Source: Thiodiazotropha sp040506705
GTDB taxonomy: Bacteria; Pseudomonadota; Gammaproteobacteria; Chromatiales; Chromatiaceae
DNA length: 64,000 bases
Reading direction: 5' to 3'
Assembly: GCA_040506705.1 (NCBI GenBank)
Contig: JBEVWG010000046.1
Location: forward strand, 70,042 to 134,041
Shown: positions 63,180 through 64,000 of the stretch, one piece after another
How the letters are laid out: each line of letters opens with the position of its first letter
How positions within the stretch are numbered: position 1 is the first letter of the stretch
Position numbers and translations under genes: made by a program
Notes under the pieces: model-generated
Told to the model about the DNA's origin: nothing
Seen by the model: the letters and a program-made list of their open reading frames with translations, nothing else
Database searches by the model: none

Positions 63180-63749
63180 TCAACCTCTTTTAGTACCGGT
63201 AATCATTGAGCGCAGCAGATTTTCCTGATGCAGAAGCGAACCAAACACAACACCAGCCAAATGAAATACCACTAAGAAAAGGGTTAGATTGGCAAAGAAT
63301 TCGTGAACCTCTTCAAACAGCTCTCCACCATATGGGGTATTGGAAAAAAATGGCTCAGCCAACGGACCCAATCCCTCAGCACCATAGGCCAACATGCCGG
63401 AAAATGTGGTTATCAGGAGAGATATCAGCAGAGCAACAATCATTGCGCCACCAGCAGGATTGTGGCCAATCGTGCGTTTGGCTTTAAAACTGATGAGATC
63501 CTTAAGGTAATCCAGCACCTTGCCAGGAGAGACTACAAAATCACTGAATCGAGCATAGCGTGTCCCAACCATGCCCCAAACAATACGCAGCGAAACCAGA
63601 ATGGCAATTAAGTAACCGGCATAGACATGCAGGGTCATAAATTCGTCTTCCGTCACCCAGGTGACTAAAAACGAACCCACCAGTGTCCAATGAAAAAGGC
63701 GTACGAAGGGATCCCAAACTTTTATCTCTCGCTTTTTTCTCATCTTCAA
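63180..63749 (-). CDS. Cytochrome b561-type membrane cytochrome
   Basis: A 189-aa protein with four hydrophobic spans and candidate haem-ligand His residues in the spans: RLFHWTLVGSF (about 20), FMTLHVYAGYLI (about 41) and late EVHEFFANLTLFLVVFHLAG (about 148-165). Proteins of this type oxidise quinol and pass electrons to periplasmic cytochromes, here the SHP and DHC proteins encoded next. First gene of the operon; upstream bases hold no other gene. Confidence 0.92.
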   Translation of the reverse strand: MKMRKKREIKVWDPFVRLFHWTLVGSFLVTWVTEDEFMTLHVYAGYLIAILVSLRIVWGMVGTRYARFSDFVVSPGKVLDYLKDLISFKAKRTIGHNPAGGAMIVALLISLLITTFSGMLAYGAEGLGPLAEPFFSNTPYGGELFEEVHEFFANLTLFLVVFHLAGVVFGSLLHQENLLRSMITGTKRG

Positions 63750-63951
63750 TCTCTCTGTTTAGCTATTTGATGGTAAGCATGACTGAAGAAAATGAAATCA
63801 AGCTGAAAATAGAAAAATTATTTGAAACCAGATCGAATTGAATGAGTCAGTTGAAATTATGTAGGGTTGAAAAAACGAAAAATTGGTGGTTCTGTTCATG
63901 GAGTGGCAGGAACAAATCCTGTATTACGAGCTCAATATGTTTCTACCGTAG

Positions 63952-63970
63952 GGTGGGGCCATGCCCCACC
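63952..63970. repeat. REP-like palindrome near the window end
   Basis: GGTGGGGC, loop CAT, GCCCCACC form a perfect 8-bp stem, preceded by GTAG. This resembles dispersed GTAGGGTGGGGC palindromes common in Gammaproteobacteria, but only one copy is seen in the window. Confidence 0.55.
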
Positions 63971-64000
63971 ATTTAGCCTAGGCGATAGTATAAAACCCCC

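Overview
The window looks like the chromosome of a gammaproteobacterium, most likely a sulfur-oxidising or Chromatiales-like lineage. The gene order rpoE-rseA-rseB-rseC-degQ / lepA-lepB-DUF4845-rnc-era-recO-pdxJ is typical of Gammaproteobacteria. The SHP/dihaem cytochrome c/cytochrome b561 set, the TauE/SafE permease and the hemerythrin suggest a respiratory, redox-versatile organism. No rRNA, tRNA, CRISPR array or full-length insertion sequence was seen.

Layout. (1) 1-12906: distal half of a type VI secretion (T6SS) operon on the + strand: clpV (5'-truncated by the window edge), FHA protein tagH, tssJ, tssK, an OmpA-fused tssL, tssM, tagF, the PP2C phosphatase pppA and a LysM/TPR lipoprotein. 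(2) 12907-20750: accessory island. After an 870-bp AT-rich gap it holds a Cys-rich secreted protein and a putative borosin RiPP locus: an alpha-N-methyltransferase of the omphalotin/SonM type with a fused C-terminal borosin-binding-like domain, a 578-aa protein with a Nif11-like N-terminus, three beta-rich repeats, one membrane span and a Val/Thr heptad tail, and a 2OG-Fe(II) oxygenase behind a GC-rich intercistronic hairpin. A TauE/SafE permease, a FAH-family hydrolase and a small membrane protein follow. (3) 20772-25704: a minus-strand operon of membrane Ser/Thr kinase (PpkA-like), LysM/polysaccharide-deacetylase lipoprotein and TPR lipoprotein, with a divergent gene of unknown function. The kinase is the natural partner of the PP2C phosphatase in the T6SS operon, so the island sits between two T6SS-related blocks.

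(4) 26018-33709: mixed stress and salvage genes: tpx, a Lys-rich membrane protein, a Sel1/SH3 protein, methylthioinosine phosphorylase, 2-Cys peroxiredoxin, hemerythrin, hypoxanthine phosphoribosyltransferase, nagZ and a FliL-like protein. (5) 33761-40170: a tight minus-strand operon: cysM, rlmD, CYTH phosphatase, peptide-binding lipoprotein, L,D-transpeptidase and two peptide permeases, with no ABC ATPase in the window. (6) 40358-42755: CBS protein, spermidine-synthase-like protein and DUF389 membrane protein. (7) 42814-53753: the housekeeping sigma-E / signal peptidase / RNase III superoperon. (8) 53954-59574: nadB, ygfX, an outer-membrane porin, a large secreted acidic protein and a membrane LuxR-type regulator. 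(9) 59597-63749: cytochrome b561, SHP-like cytochrome, dihaem cytochrome c, PepSY protein, response regulator and histidine kinase on the minus strand. A 264-bp MITE-like element with TTAA duplications lies between the regulator and kinase genes.

The most interesting system is the borosin-like locus at 13.8-18.3 kb. The methyltransferase assignment rests on extended similarity and conserved catalytic residues. The identity of the substrate and of the oxygenase's target is inference.
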